Below, one piece after another: positions 1 through 6,057 of a DNA stretch of 10,051 nucleotides. The position numbers were made by a program, and so were the translations under genes. Source of the DNA: an uncultured Collinsella sp. (GTDB taxonomy: Bacteria > Actinomycetota > Coriobacteriia > Coriobacteriales > Coriobacteriaceae); assembly GCA_938023905.1 (NCBI GenBank), contig CALJCO010000025.1, positions 1-10,051 on the forward strand. The letters are read 5' to 3'. The notes under the pieces were generated by a model, which saw only the letters and a list, made by a program, of their open reading frames with translations, ran no database searches and was not told where the DNA came from. Position 1 is the first letter of the stretch; each line of letters starts with the position of its first letter.

Positions 1-67
1 GGAATGTTCCGGAGAGAAGACCCCGTCACGCCCCCGGATTCCCTGCGTTTACGGCCTTGAGGTCGGC

Positions 68-171
68 GGGCGGAGGAGGACGTGGTTGTGGGGGATGCGT
101 GTCCCGGTCGCTGTTTCGCGGCTCTGCCGCGAAAGGCGCGCTACTTTGGGGCGGATGGAGGACGTGGTTGT
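68..171. repeat. Intergenic direct repeat flanking hairpins (REP-like)
   Basis: Two near-identical copies lie 82 bp apart at 68-89 and 149-171. They share GGGCGGA and then GGAGGACGTGGTTGT, with one extra T in the second copy. Between them are a small GGGA/TCCC stem-loop (92-105) and a perfect 8-bp stem TTTCGCGG/CCGCGAAA with a 5-nt loop (114-134). No T-run follows on either strand, so it is not a clear terminator. The arrangement resembles short palindromic intergenic repeats, but family membership cannot be established from one locus. The rest of 1-235 contains no convincing gene. Confidence 0.5.
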
Positions 172-235
172 TGCGCTAACTTGTCCCTACCGCATTTCTG
201 GAGCGTTTCCCCACCACAAATTACCCTTGGCATAC

Positions 236-271
236 TTGCGCGAACGATTGCTCGTGCTACACTTGCAAGTG
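236..271 (+). promoter_or_regulatory. Predicted promoter of the riboflavin-uptake operon
   Basis: A TACACT -10 hexamer (258-263) is preceded by TG at 255-256, giving an extended -10. A weak -35, TTGCGC (236-241), lies 16 nt upstream. Transcription would start near 270, immediately before the riboswitch P1 helix at 272, which is the expected geometry. A perfect 12-bp palindrome, CACTTGCAAGTG (260-271), overlaps the -10 and the likely start point. The call is by eye from consensus and position. Confidence 0.5.
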
Positions 272-458
272 CTGTTTCAGGGCGGGGTGGAATTCCCCAC
301 TGGCGGTAAATCGGGCGGTGCTAAAGGGGTGCCGTGGCGCAGTCGAGGTGCCTGCGGCCGAGCCGATGAGTCCGCGACCCGTGTGTGCGTTGGTTCGCAT
401 GCCGGCTGAACTGGTGAGATTCCAGTACCAACGGTTAGAGTCCGGATGAAAGAGGCAG
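272..458 (+). ncRNA. FMN riboswitch (RFN element)
   Basis: The conserved RFN blocks occur in order. The first is GGGG/CCCC around TGGAATT (284-298), followed by GGCGGTAAA (302-310). CCGCGACC lies near 372, then CTGG-TGAGATT-CCAG (411-425), and finally ACGGTTAGAGTCCGGATGAA (431-450). The closing helix P1 pairs 272-278 (CTGTTTC) with 452-458 (GAGGCAG), including two G-U pairs. The region after GGCGGTAAA carries a long variable stem, so this aptamer is larger than minimal ones. FMN riboswitches bind FMN and repress riboflavin synthesis or transport genes. Here P1 ends 8 nt before the ribU start codon and overlaps its ribosome-binding site, which points to translational control. Confidence 0.95.
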
Positions 459-464
459 GTGATC
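451..464 (+). promoter_or_regulatory. ribU ribosome-binding site overlapping riboswitch P1
   Basis: AGGTGATC (457-464) is complementary to the conserved 16S rRNA 3' tail, and AGAGG (451-455) adds partial complementarity just upstream. Positions 452-458 also form the 3' strand of riboswitch helix P1. The strong site directly before ATG 467 supports that start over the in-frame ATG at 446, which lies inside the conserved aptamer core. Confidence 0.7.
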
Positions 465-466
465 TT

Positions 467-1057
467 ATGTCTGAACAGTCGCAGCATATCCATTTTGAGA
501 ACACGAATAGGTGGAGCACCAAACAGCTCGTTACCATGGCGCTGATGTGCGCCTTGGGCGCCCTGTTTATGTATGTGCAGCTGCCCATCCTTCCTTCGGC
601 GCCGTTTTTGACGTATGACCCGTCGCTGGTGCCGGCGATGGTGTGCGGTTTTGCGTATGGCCCCGGCGCCGGCACTGCTGTTGCCGCCATGGCGATCGTT
701 ATCCATGCGCTCACCACGGGTGACTGGGTCGGTGCGCTTATGAACCTGGTGGCTACGCTGGGTTATATTCTGCCCGCGGCTATCGTCTACCAGAAGATGC
801 ATACCTATAAGGGTGCCGTGATTGGCCTAGCGCTCGGCGTCATTGCCGCTACGGCGTTGTCTATGGTCGCAAACCTTACCATTGGTGTTTGGTTCTGGTA
901 TGGCTCGGTCGATGTGATCGCCCCGCTCATGATTCCTGCCGTGCTGCCGTTCAACCTCATCAAGACCGTGCTCAACTCGGTGTTGACGCTGGCGGTGTAC
1001 AAGGCGGTCTCTAATCTCATTACGCCCAAGAAGGACCAGGTCAAAGGCCGCGCATGA
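467..1057 (+). CDS. ribU: Riboflavin ECF transporter S component (RibU)
   Basis: This is the membrane substrate-binding subunit of an ECF importer, predicted to capture riboflavin. The 196-residue protein is hydrophobic, with about six membrane segments. Family signatures include TKQLVTMALMCALG (18-31), which resembles the start of helix 1 in S components. PSAPFLTYDPSLVPA (43-57) matches the RibU-type L-x-Y-D-x-S loop before helix 2. MNLVATLGY (92-100) and PFNLIKTVLNSVLTLAVYK (161-179) are typical of the C-terminal half. ATG 467 was chosen because it follows a strong Shine-Dalgarno site. An earlier in-frame ATG at 446 lies within the riboswitch core and would add only seven residues. The stop overlaps the next start (ATGA), implying translational coupling. 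The upstream FMN riboswitch independently supports riboflavin as the substrate. Confidence 0.93.
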   Translation: MSEQSQHIHFENTNRWSTKQLVTMALMCALGALFMYVQLPILPSAPFLTYDPSLVPAMVCGFAYGPGAGTAVAAMAIVIHALTTGDWVGALMNLVATLGYILPAAIVYQKMHTYKGAVIGLALGVIAATALSMVANLTIGVWFWYGSVDVIAPLMIPAVLPFNLIKTVLNSVLTLAVYKAVSNLITPKKDQVKGRA

Positions 1058-2958
1058 TTGAGTGTCGGGGCGTTTCCTTTAGCTATGACGGTGCCGTACC
1101 GGCACTCGACGGCGTCGATCTGAACATCGAGGACGGGGAGTTTTTCTGCATCCTCGGTGGCAATGGGTCGGGCAAGTCGACGTTTGCCAAGCATCTGAAT
1201 GCGCTGCTGCAGCCCGATGCGGGCACGGTACGTATCAACGGTATGGATGCGTCCGATCCCGAGCTGGTCTACGACATTCGTTCGACCGCAGGCATGGTGT
1301 TCCAGAATCCCGACGACCAGCTGGTGGCAACGCTTGTCGAAGATGACGTTGCGTTCGGTCCCGAAAACCTTGGCGTGCCATCGGCGCAAATTGCGCAGCG
1401 CGTACGCGAGGCGCTGAAGGGCGTGGGCCTGGTGGGCTTTGAGCGCCACGAGACCCACGCGCTCTCGGGTGGCCAAAAGCAACGCGTGGCGCTTGCCGGC
1501 GTGCTCGCCATGGAACCGCGCGTGCTCATCTTGGACGAGGCTTCCTCGATGCTCGATCCGCGTGGACGCAAGGGCCTCATGAAGGTTTGCCGCGTGTTGC
1601 ACGCTCGCGGCATGACCATCGTGATGATTACGCACTTTATGGAAGAGGCCGCCGAGGCCGATCGTGTCGCGGTGTTTCGGGCGGGGCGCGTTGCCATGCT
1701 CGGTACGCCCGAGGAAATCTTGACGCGGGCGGACGAACTTGCGCAGCTCAACTTGGATATGCCGGCGTCGTGCTGTCTAGGTAGGGCACTTCGTGCGAAG
1801 GGCGTACCCGTTTGCGCGCAGGTGCGTGAGGCGGATATGGTCGCCGAGATTGCGCAGGCTTATGCCGAGCGGAGTGGGGTAGACATCGTGGGGCGGCCCT
1901 TTGAGTCCGATCCTCGTATGCTCGACAACGCATCCTCTGCAAACGATGGAACAGCAGCGTCGGAGCCCGTCATCGAGATTTCGCACCTCTCGCATAGTTA
2001 CTCGCTGAGCGCCCGCGAGCGCCGCCGCTGGCATAAGCGCTCGGCCGTTGCGGGCAAATCGGGCAAACAGGCTCTCTGGGGAAACGACCCCAGCAGCCCG
2101 TGGGCGCTGCGCGATGTATCGCTGACGGTGTGTCGCGGCGAGTTCCTGGGCTTGGCAGGTCATACCGGTTCGGGTAAGTCGACGCTGGTCCAGCATCTCA
2201 ACGGTTTGATTCGCCCCCAGGAGGGATTCGTTCGCGCGCTGGGGCTCGATCTGTCAAACAAGAAAGACGCCGCCGCGGTTAAGGCCAAGGTCGGCGTGGT
2301 GTTTCAATATCCCGAGCGTCAGCTGTTTGCCGAAACCGTGACGCAGGACGTGGCGTTTGGCCCGCACAACCTTGGCTTGCCGCAAGATGAAGTCGACCGT
2401 CGCGTCGAGTCGTCGCTCTCGCGCGTGGGCCTCGACCTTTCCACGGTCGGCGACAAGAGTCCCTTTGAGCTTTCGGGCGGTCAGCAACGGCGCGTGGCAT
2501 TCGCCGGTGTGCTCGCCATGGAGCCCGAAGTCCTGGTGCTCGATGAACCCATGGCGGGGCTCGATCCGGCTGCGCGCAGGGATTTCCTTGAGCTTATCGA
2601 TCGACTTCACCGCGATGGCCTGACCGTTGTCATGGTTTCGCATAGTATGGATGACCTGGCCAACTGCTGCGACCGCATCGTCGTGATGAACGAAGGCGCG
2701 GTGTTTGCCGAGGGAACCCCCGCGCAGGTGTTTGCACATGCCGATGAGCTTAAATCAATCGGCTTGGGTGTTCCCGCTGCCCAGCGCATGGCGCTGGCGC
2801 TTGCGGAAGCGGGCGTGCCGCTGCGTTGCGGCGGGCTCTATACGGTTGAGTCGTTGGCCGACGAGTTGGCAGATTTGCTGATCGGTCGCTCAGACGGTTC
2901 TTCTAACGTCACGGACATTGCTAAATCCAAGACGGTCGCGCGAGAGGAGGGCTGCTAA
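1054..2958 (+). CDS. ecfA: Fused ECF transporter ATPase (EcfA1-EcfA2 in one chain)
   Basis: This 634-residue protein contains two complete ABC ATPase domains and should power the RibU-EcfT complex from the cytoplasm. Domain 1 (about 1-280) has Walker A GGNGSGKST (35-43), Q-loop Q84, signature LSGGQ (137-141), Walker B LILDE (158-162) and switch H194. Its LDEASSMLDP is EcfA1-like. Domain 2 (about 305-634) has GHTGSGKST (369-377), Q418, LSGGQ (473-477), LVLDE (494-498) and H530. Its LDEPMAGLDP is EcfA2-like. All catalytic motifs are intact in both halves. The usual arrangement is two separate genes of about 280 residues each, so this is a genuine fusion with no internal stop or restart. Domain 2 carries a basic insertion of about 30 residues (316-346) before its Walker A. 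The gene overlaps ribU by 4 nt and ecfT by 1 nt. Confidence 0.95.
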   Translation: MIECRGVSFSYDGAVPALDGVDLNIEDGEFFCILGGNGSGKSTFAKHLNALLQPDAGTVRINGMDASDPELVYDIRSTAGMVFQNPDDQLVATLVEDDVAFGPENLGVPSAQIAQRVREALKGVGLVGFERHETHALSGGQKQRVALAGVLAMEPRVLILDEASSMLDPRGRKGLMKVCRVLHARGMTIVMITHFMEEAAEADRVAVFRAGRVAMLGTPEEILTRADELAQLNLDMPASCCLGRALRAKGVPVCAQVREADMVAEIAQAYAERSGVDIVGRPFESDPRMLDNASSANDGTAASEPVIEISHLSHSYSLSARERRRWHKRSAVAGKSGKQALWGNDPSSPWALRDVSLTVCRGEFLGLAGHTGSGKSTLVQHLNGLIRPQEGFVRALGLDLSNKKDAAAVKAKVGVVFQYPERQLFAETVTQDVAFGPHNLGLPQDEVDRRVESSLSRVGLDLSTVGDKSPFELSGGQQRRVAFAGVLAMEPEVLVLDEPMAGLDPAARRDFLELIDRLHRDGLTVVMVSHSMDDLANCCDRIVVMNEGAVFAEGTPAQVFAHADELKSIGLGVPAAQRMALALAEAGVPLRCGGLYTVESLADELADLLIGRSDGSSNVTDIAKSKTVAREEGC

Positions 2959-3758
2959 TGGAGGCGTTTTCGTTTGGCAGCTACTATCCCGGCGATAGTG
3001 CAATCCACCGCCTGGACCCGCGAACTAAGTTGCTCTTGGGCTTTGTGTTTCTGATCACGACGCTCACGGTCGGCAGCTTCCGCGGGCTGGCCCCGGTCGC
3101 AATCTTCGTTGTCCTGATCTATACCGTGTCCCGGGTGCCGGCTCGTCGCGTCCTGTCATCGATGGCGCCGCTGCTGGCAATCGTCGCGGTGGTCGCAGTG
3201 CTCAACCTGTTTTCCGACCAGAGCGGGCGCATTCTGTGGCAGCTCGGCTTTTTGCAGATAAGCGAGGGCTCGCTGCATTCCGCCGCCTTTATGGCGTGCC
3301 GCCTGACCTTGATGATGGCCGGCATGAGCGCCATTACGCTCACCACACCGACGCTCGACCTCACCGCGGGCTTTGAGCGCCTGCTCGCGCCGTTTGCGCG
3401 TGTGGGACTTCCCGCGCACGAGCTCGGCATGATTATGGGTATCGCGCTGCGCTTTATGCCGCAGTTTGCCACCGAGATGAAGCAGACGGCCGATGCACAG
3501 GCGAGCCGCGGCGCGCGCGTGACGGGAGGCCCGCTCGGCGGCGTGCGTATGCTTGGCAGTGTGGCGATTCCGCTGTTCACGGGTGTGTTCCGTCATGCCG
3601 AGACGTTGTCTGCCGCCATGGATTCCCGTTGCTATCATGGCGAGCAGGGCCGCACGCGTCTGCATGCGCTTGCATTTGGCCGTGGCGATGCGTTGGCGGC
3701 GGTGGTGACGGCGTTGCTGCTCATCTGCGTCATCGTCATCAATCTTCAACTTGTTTAG
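2958..3758 (+). CDS. ecfT: ECF transporter transmembrane coupling protein (EcfT)
   Basis: This 266-residue protein is the scaffold that links the ATPases to the S component in the membrane. The N-terminal HRLDPRTKL (17-25) is typical of the CbiQ/EcfT family. Hydrophobic segments lie at about 26-57, 66-84, 108-128 and 243-264. The cytoplasmic coupling region contains RFMPQF (165-170) and QASRGARV (181-188), followed by AMDSRCYHGEQGRT (220-233). These correspond to the two Ala-Arg-Gly-type motifs that contact the ATPase grooves, here reading SRG and SRC. The start overlaps the preceding stop (TAATG), and GAGAGGAGG lies just upstream. Together with RibU and the fused ATPase it completes an ECF importer. 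Confidence 0.93.
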   Translation: MEAFSFGSYYPGDSAIHRLDPRTKLLLGFVFLITTLTVGSFRGLAPVAIFVVLIYTVSRVPARRVLSSMAPLLAIVAVVAVLNLFSDQSGRILWQLGFLQISEGSLHSAAFMACRLTLMMAGMSAITLTTPTLDLTAGFERLLAPFARVGLPAHELGMIMGIALRFMPQFATEMKQTADAQASRGARVTGGPLGGVRMLGSVAIPLFTGVFRHAETLSAAMDSRCYHGEQGRTRLHALAFGRGDALAAVVTALLLICVIVINLQLV

Positions 3759-3788
3759 GCGCGATTCGAGCGCAGGAAAGGGGTCCCT

Positions 3789-4235
3789 ATGACCGACAAC
3801 GACCGCACGGCGCAGCTCGAGCGCGCCTGTTCGTATCTTAGGCGTATTCCGGCGTGGTATCTCGCCACGATCGACGTGACGGACGGACATCAGCCGCGCG
3901 TGAGGCCGTTCTCGTTTGCCGTGGTCGATGATGGCAAGCTGTGGTTTTGCACCTCGCGCGATAAGGACGTGTGGGCCGAGCTCAGCGCGAACCCCAAGTT
4001 TGAGGTTTCGGGTTGGAAACCGGGGGAGTGTTGGATTGTGCTGACCGGCGAGGCCGCGCTCGAGGACGATGCAGTCGTGAGCGACAAAGTGCGTCAGGCG
4101 GGCTTTAGGCACATGGTGGGCATTGGCGAGCAACACGATAGCGCCAACGACGGCCGCCTTGCATTCTTCTCGGTCCGCAACATCGCCGCACGGTTCTGCG
4201 ATATCGACGGCAGCGAAGAGCGCCTCGAGCTCTGA
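3789..4235 (+). CDS. PNPOx-like FMN-binding split-barrel protein, copy 1
   Basis: This 148-residue protein belongs to the pyridoxamine 5'-phosphate oxidase-like (PPOX) superfamily of small FMN-binding split barrels. PAWYLAT (21-27), PRVRPFSF (36-43), DGKLWFCTSRDKDVW (48-62) and the later hydrophobic strand CWIVLTGEA (81-89) follow the family order. In characterised relatives, the arginine and following serine or threonine strands contribute to flavin phosphate binding. The actual reaction cannot be inferred from sequence. The start ATG follows AGGAAAGGGG. It begins 30 nt after ecfT with no terminator between, so it probably belongs to the FMN-riboswitch operon. It is a clear paralogue of the next gene, at roughly 40 percent identity by eye. 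Confidence 0.82.
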   Translation: MTDNDRTAQLERACSYLRRIPAWYLATIDVTDGHQPRVRPFSFAVVDDGKLWFCTSRDKDVWAELSANPKFEVSGWKPGECWIVLTGEAALEDDAVVSDKVRQAGFRHMVGIGEQHDSANDGRLAFFSVRNIAARFCDIDGSEERLEL

Positions 4236-4289
4236 TTTCCCAAATTGACTACCCATTGCAAAAAGACTGGTCAGGCGACAGGAGGAAAC

Positions 4290-4700
4290 GTGGACGGATT
4301 GAATACGGTGCTGGAGTATCTGACGTCGGTGCCTGCGTGGTATCTGGCGACGAGCGTGGACGGGCAGCCGCATGTGCGTCCGTTCTCGTTTGCGCAGATT
4401 CAGGACGGCAAGCTGTGGTTTGTGACAGCGCGCACCAAAGATGTGTGGCAGGAGCTTCTGCAAAACCAGCGCTTTGAGGCCACGAGTTGGTGGCCGGGCC
4501 ATGGTTGGTTGATTCTGCACGGGCGTGCGGGGCTGGAAGACCGGGCTTCGAGCGAAATGCGCGAGGCAGGCTGGAAGCACCTGGAGCGCCTAGGCGAGCA
4601 CTACGAGGGCGCAGACGATCCCACGCTCGTCTTCTTTAGCGTGGAGGAACCCGAGGCCTTTATCTGCAACCATGACGAATGGGTGCCGGTCGAGTTCTAA
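4290..4700 (+). CDS. PNPOx-like FMN-binding split-barrel protein, copy 2
   Basis: This 136-residue paralogue of the preceding gene shares PAWYLAT (15-21), PHVRPFSF (27-34), DGKLWFVTARTKDVW (39-53) and VFFSVEEPEAF (114-124). The flavin-binding framework therefore looks intact. I chose the GTG start at 4290 because AGGAGG (4280-4285) lies just upstream and the protein then aligns with copy 1 from its first helix. The longer reading from TTG 4245 would add 15 residues, has no ribosome-binding site, and nearly abuts the previous stop. Substrate and reaction are unknown. Many PPOX proteins of this size act as F420- or FMN-dependent reductases or as flavin or heme binders. The terminator at 4746 closes the operon after this gene. 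Confidence 0.8.
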   Translation: MDGLNTVLEYLTSVPAWYLATSVDGQPHVRPFSFAQIQDGKLWFVTARTKDVWQELLQNQRFEATSWWPGHGWLILHGRAGLEDRASSEMREAGWKHLERLGEHYEGADDPTLVFFSVEEPEAFICNHDEWVPVEF

Positions 4701-4745
4701 ACGAGTCTCTCAGCAAGCTTCGGCAATTCAAATTCTCGCATGTAG

Positions 4746-4805
4746 CGGGCCCCACATTGCAACGTCACCGTAAGGTGCACTCGGCAATATGGGGCCCGTG
4801 TTTAT
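4746..4805 (+). terminator. Intrinsic terminator of the riboflavin-uptake operon
   Basis: A 15-nt arm (4746-4760, CGGGCCCCACATTGC) pairs with 4784-4798 (GCAATATGGGGCCCG) with one mismatch. The 23-nt loop contains a nested CACC/GGTG stem (4766-4777) capped by GTAA, a GNRA-type tetraloop. A T-rich tract, TGTTTATTTGT, follows from 4799. It lies 45 nt after the second PPOX gene and well before argC. Confidence 0.85.
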
Positions 4806-4844
4806 TTGTCAATTCCTTTGAGTGAATGTGTCGTGACTGTTTCA

Positions 4845-4897
4845 ATGCATGAATATGCAAGCTATTTACGTATTCATGCATCTTTTGGTGCTAAAGT
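4845..4897 (+). promoter_or_regulatory. Predicted argC promoter/operator with ArgR-like inverted repeat
   Basis: A perfect 11-bp inverted repeat, ATGCATGAATA (4845-4855) and TATTCATGCAT (4871-4881), is separated by 15 nt. Each arm contains the TGAAT/ATTCA half-site typical of arginine repressor (ArgR/AhrC) boxes. The left arm continues as TGCATGAATATGCA, itself nearly palindromic. A further TGAAT lies at 4823-4827. A possible extended -10, TGCTAAAGT (4889-4897), lies just downstream, so a repressor bound here would block RNA polymerase. No good -35 is visible. ArgR control is inferred from the half-sites and the downstream arg genes. Confidence 0.5.
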
Positions 4898-4966
4898 TTC
4901 AACCCACTTCATAACGACCGCTGCGAAATGCGCATCGGTGCATAAATCGCAGGCAAGGAGTCTGAT

Positions 4967-6037
4967 ATGTCTTTGAAGGTTGAAATCGTCGGCGCGGCTG
5001 GATATGCCGGAGCCGAGCTCATTCGCCTCGTGCTCGGTCATCCCGAGTTTGAACTTGTTGCCATTACGTCCAACGCCGATGCCGGCCAGCCGCTGTCCGC
5101 GGTGTATCCGAGTTTTACTGGCGTGAGCGATCTGGTTTTCACCACGCATGACGCCCCCGAGCTCAAGAGCTGCGATGCGGTTTTTCTTGCCGTGCCGCAC
5201 ACGGCTGCCATGGCACAGGTGCCCGCCCTGCTTGCCGCGGGCGTTTCCTGCTTTGATCTTTCGGCCGATTACCGTCTGAGCGACCCGTCCGTCTTTGAGG
5301 CATGGTATGCCGCCGAGCACACGAGCCCCGAGCTGCTCAAGACACGTGCCTTCGGCCTGCCCGAGCTGTTCTGCCAGGACTTAGAGACCGCTGCTTCCAG
5401 TCATGCCGCCGGAAAGCCCGTTTTGGTCGCCTGCGCCGGCTGCTATCCCACCGCAACGAGCCTTGCTGCCGCTCCTGCCGTGCGCGCCGGCTGGGTTGCC
5501 CAGAGCGGCCCCGTGATCGTTGACGCTATCAGCGGTGTAACGGGTGCCGGTAAGTCCTGCAACGCCCGTACGCATTTTTGCAGCGCGGACGAAAACCTGG
5601 AGGCCTATGGCGTGGGCAAGCATCGTCACACGCCCGAAATCGAGCAGATCTTGGGTCTAACCGATCGCGTCGTCTTTACCCCGCACCTGGCACCGCTCAA
5701 GCGCGGTCTGCTCTCTACGGCGACGATGCCGCTTACGCCGCAGGCTATCGATACCTTGACCCTTGAGGATGTCGTCGACCATTACAAGCAGTTCTACGCC
5801 GGTCGCACCTTTGTGCGCGTGCTCGATGCCGGCCAGCAGCCCAAGACGGCCTCGGTCGTCGGCACCAATGCTGCCCAGATCGGCCTTGCACTCAACAAGC
5901 GCGCGGGCGTGCTGGTGGCGACGGGAGCGATCGACAATCTGTGCAAGGGTGCTGCCGGTCAGGCGGTCCAGTGCGCCAACATCGTCTTTGGTTTTGACGA
6001 GCGACGAGGCTTGCCCACAGTGGCGTGCCCGGTGTAG
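4967..6037 (+). CDS. argC: N-acetyl-gamma-glutamyl-phosphate reductase (ArgC)
   Basis: ArgC catalyses the NADPH-dependent reduction of N-acetylglutamyl-5-phosphate to N-acetylglutamate semialdehyde, the third step of cytosolic ornithine synthesis. The 356-residue length is normal for the family. An N-terminal Rossmann fold begins with VEIVGAAGYAGAELIRL (5-21). The catalytic cysteine is C159 in ACAGCYPT (155-162), and the catalytic histidine is in the KHRHTPEIEQ block (218-227). SGVTGAGK (189-196) and the C-terminal DNLCKGAAGQAVQ (323-335) are also characteristic. AAGGAG (4955-4960) lies 6 nt before the ATG. It is the first gene of the arg cluster, downstream of a probable ArgR operator. Confidence 0.97.
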   Translation: MSLKVEIVGAAGYAGAELIRLVLGHPEFELVAITSNADAGQPLSAVYPSFTGVSDLVFTTHDAPELKSCDAVFLAVPHTAAMAQVPALLAAGVSCFDLSADYRLSDPSVFEAWYAAEHTSPELLKTRAFGLPELFCQDLETAASSHAAGKPVLVACAGCYPTATSLAAAPAVRAGWVAQSGPVIVDAISGVTGAGKSCNARTHFCSADENLEAYGVGKHRHTPEIEQILGLTDRVVFTPHLAPLKRGLLSTATMPLTPQAIDTLTLEDVVDHYKQFYAGRTFVRVLDAGQQPKTASVVGTNAAQIGLALNKRAGVLVATGAIDNLCKGAAGQAVQCANIVFGFDERRGLPTVACPV

Positions 6038-6057
6038 CACATTCGATTGTTGACGAT

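Noticed and set aside
1..60. Open frame ending in TGA at 58-60 that could be the tail of an upstream gene
   Set aside because: Only 19 codons are visible, with no recognisable motif, and another frame is also open across this GC-rich stretch, so coding cannot be supported.
82..409. Open frames on the + strand across the left intergenic region and riboswitch
   Set aside because: They run through the repeat region and the conserved FMN aptamer, have no ribosome-binding site and show no protein-like pattern. They reflect high GC.
446..466. Earlier in-frame ATG for ribU
   Set aside because: It lies within the conserved GGATGAAAGAGG block of the riboswitch and lacks a free ribosome-binding site. 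ATG 467 has a strong one.
4245..4250. TTGACT as a -35 for a separate promoter of the second PPOX gene
   Set aside because: No acceptable -10 is found 16-18 nt downstream, so co-transcription is simpler.
3156..4580. Long minus-strand open frame of 474 codons opposite ecfT and the PPOX genes
   Set aside because: It is antisense to three well-supported genes, and its Arg/His-rich composition is typical of a GC-rich shadow frame.
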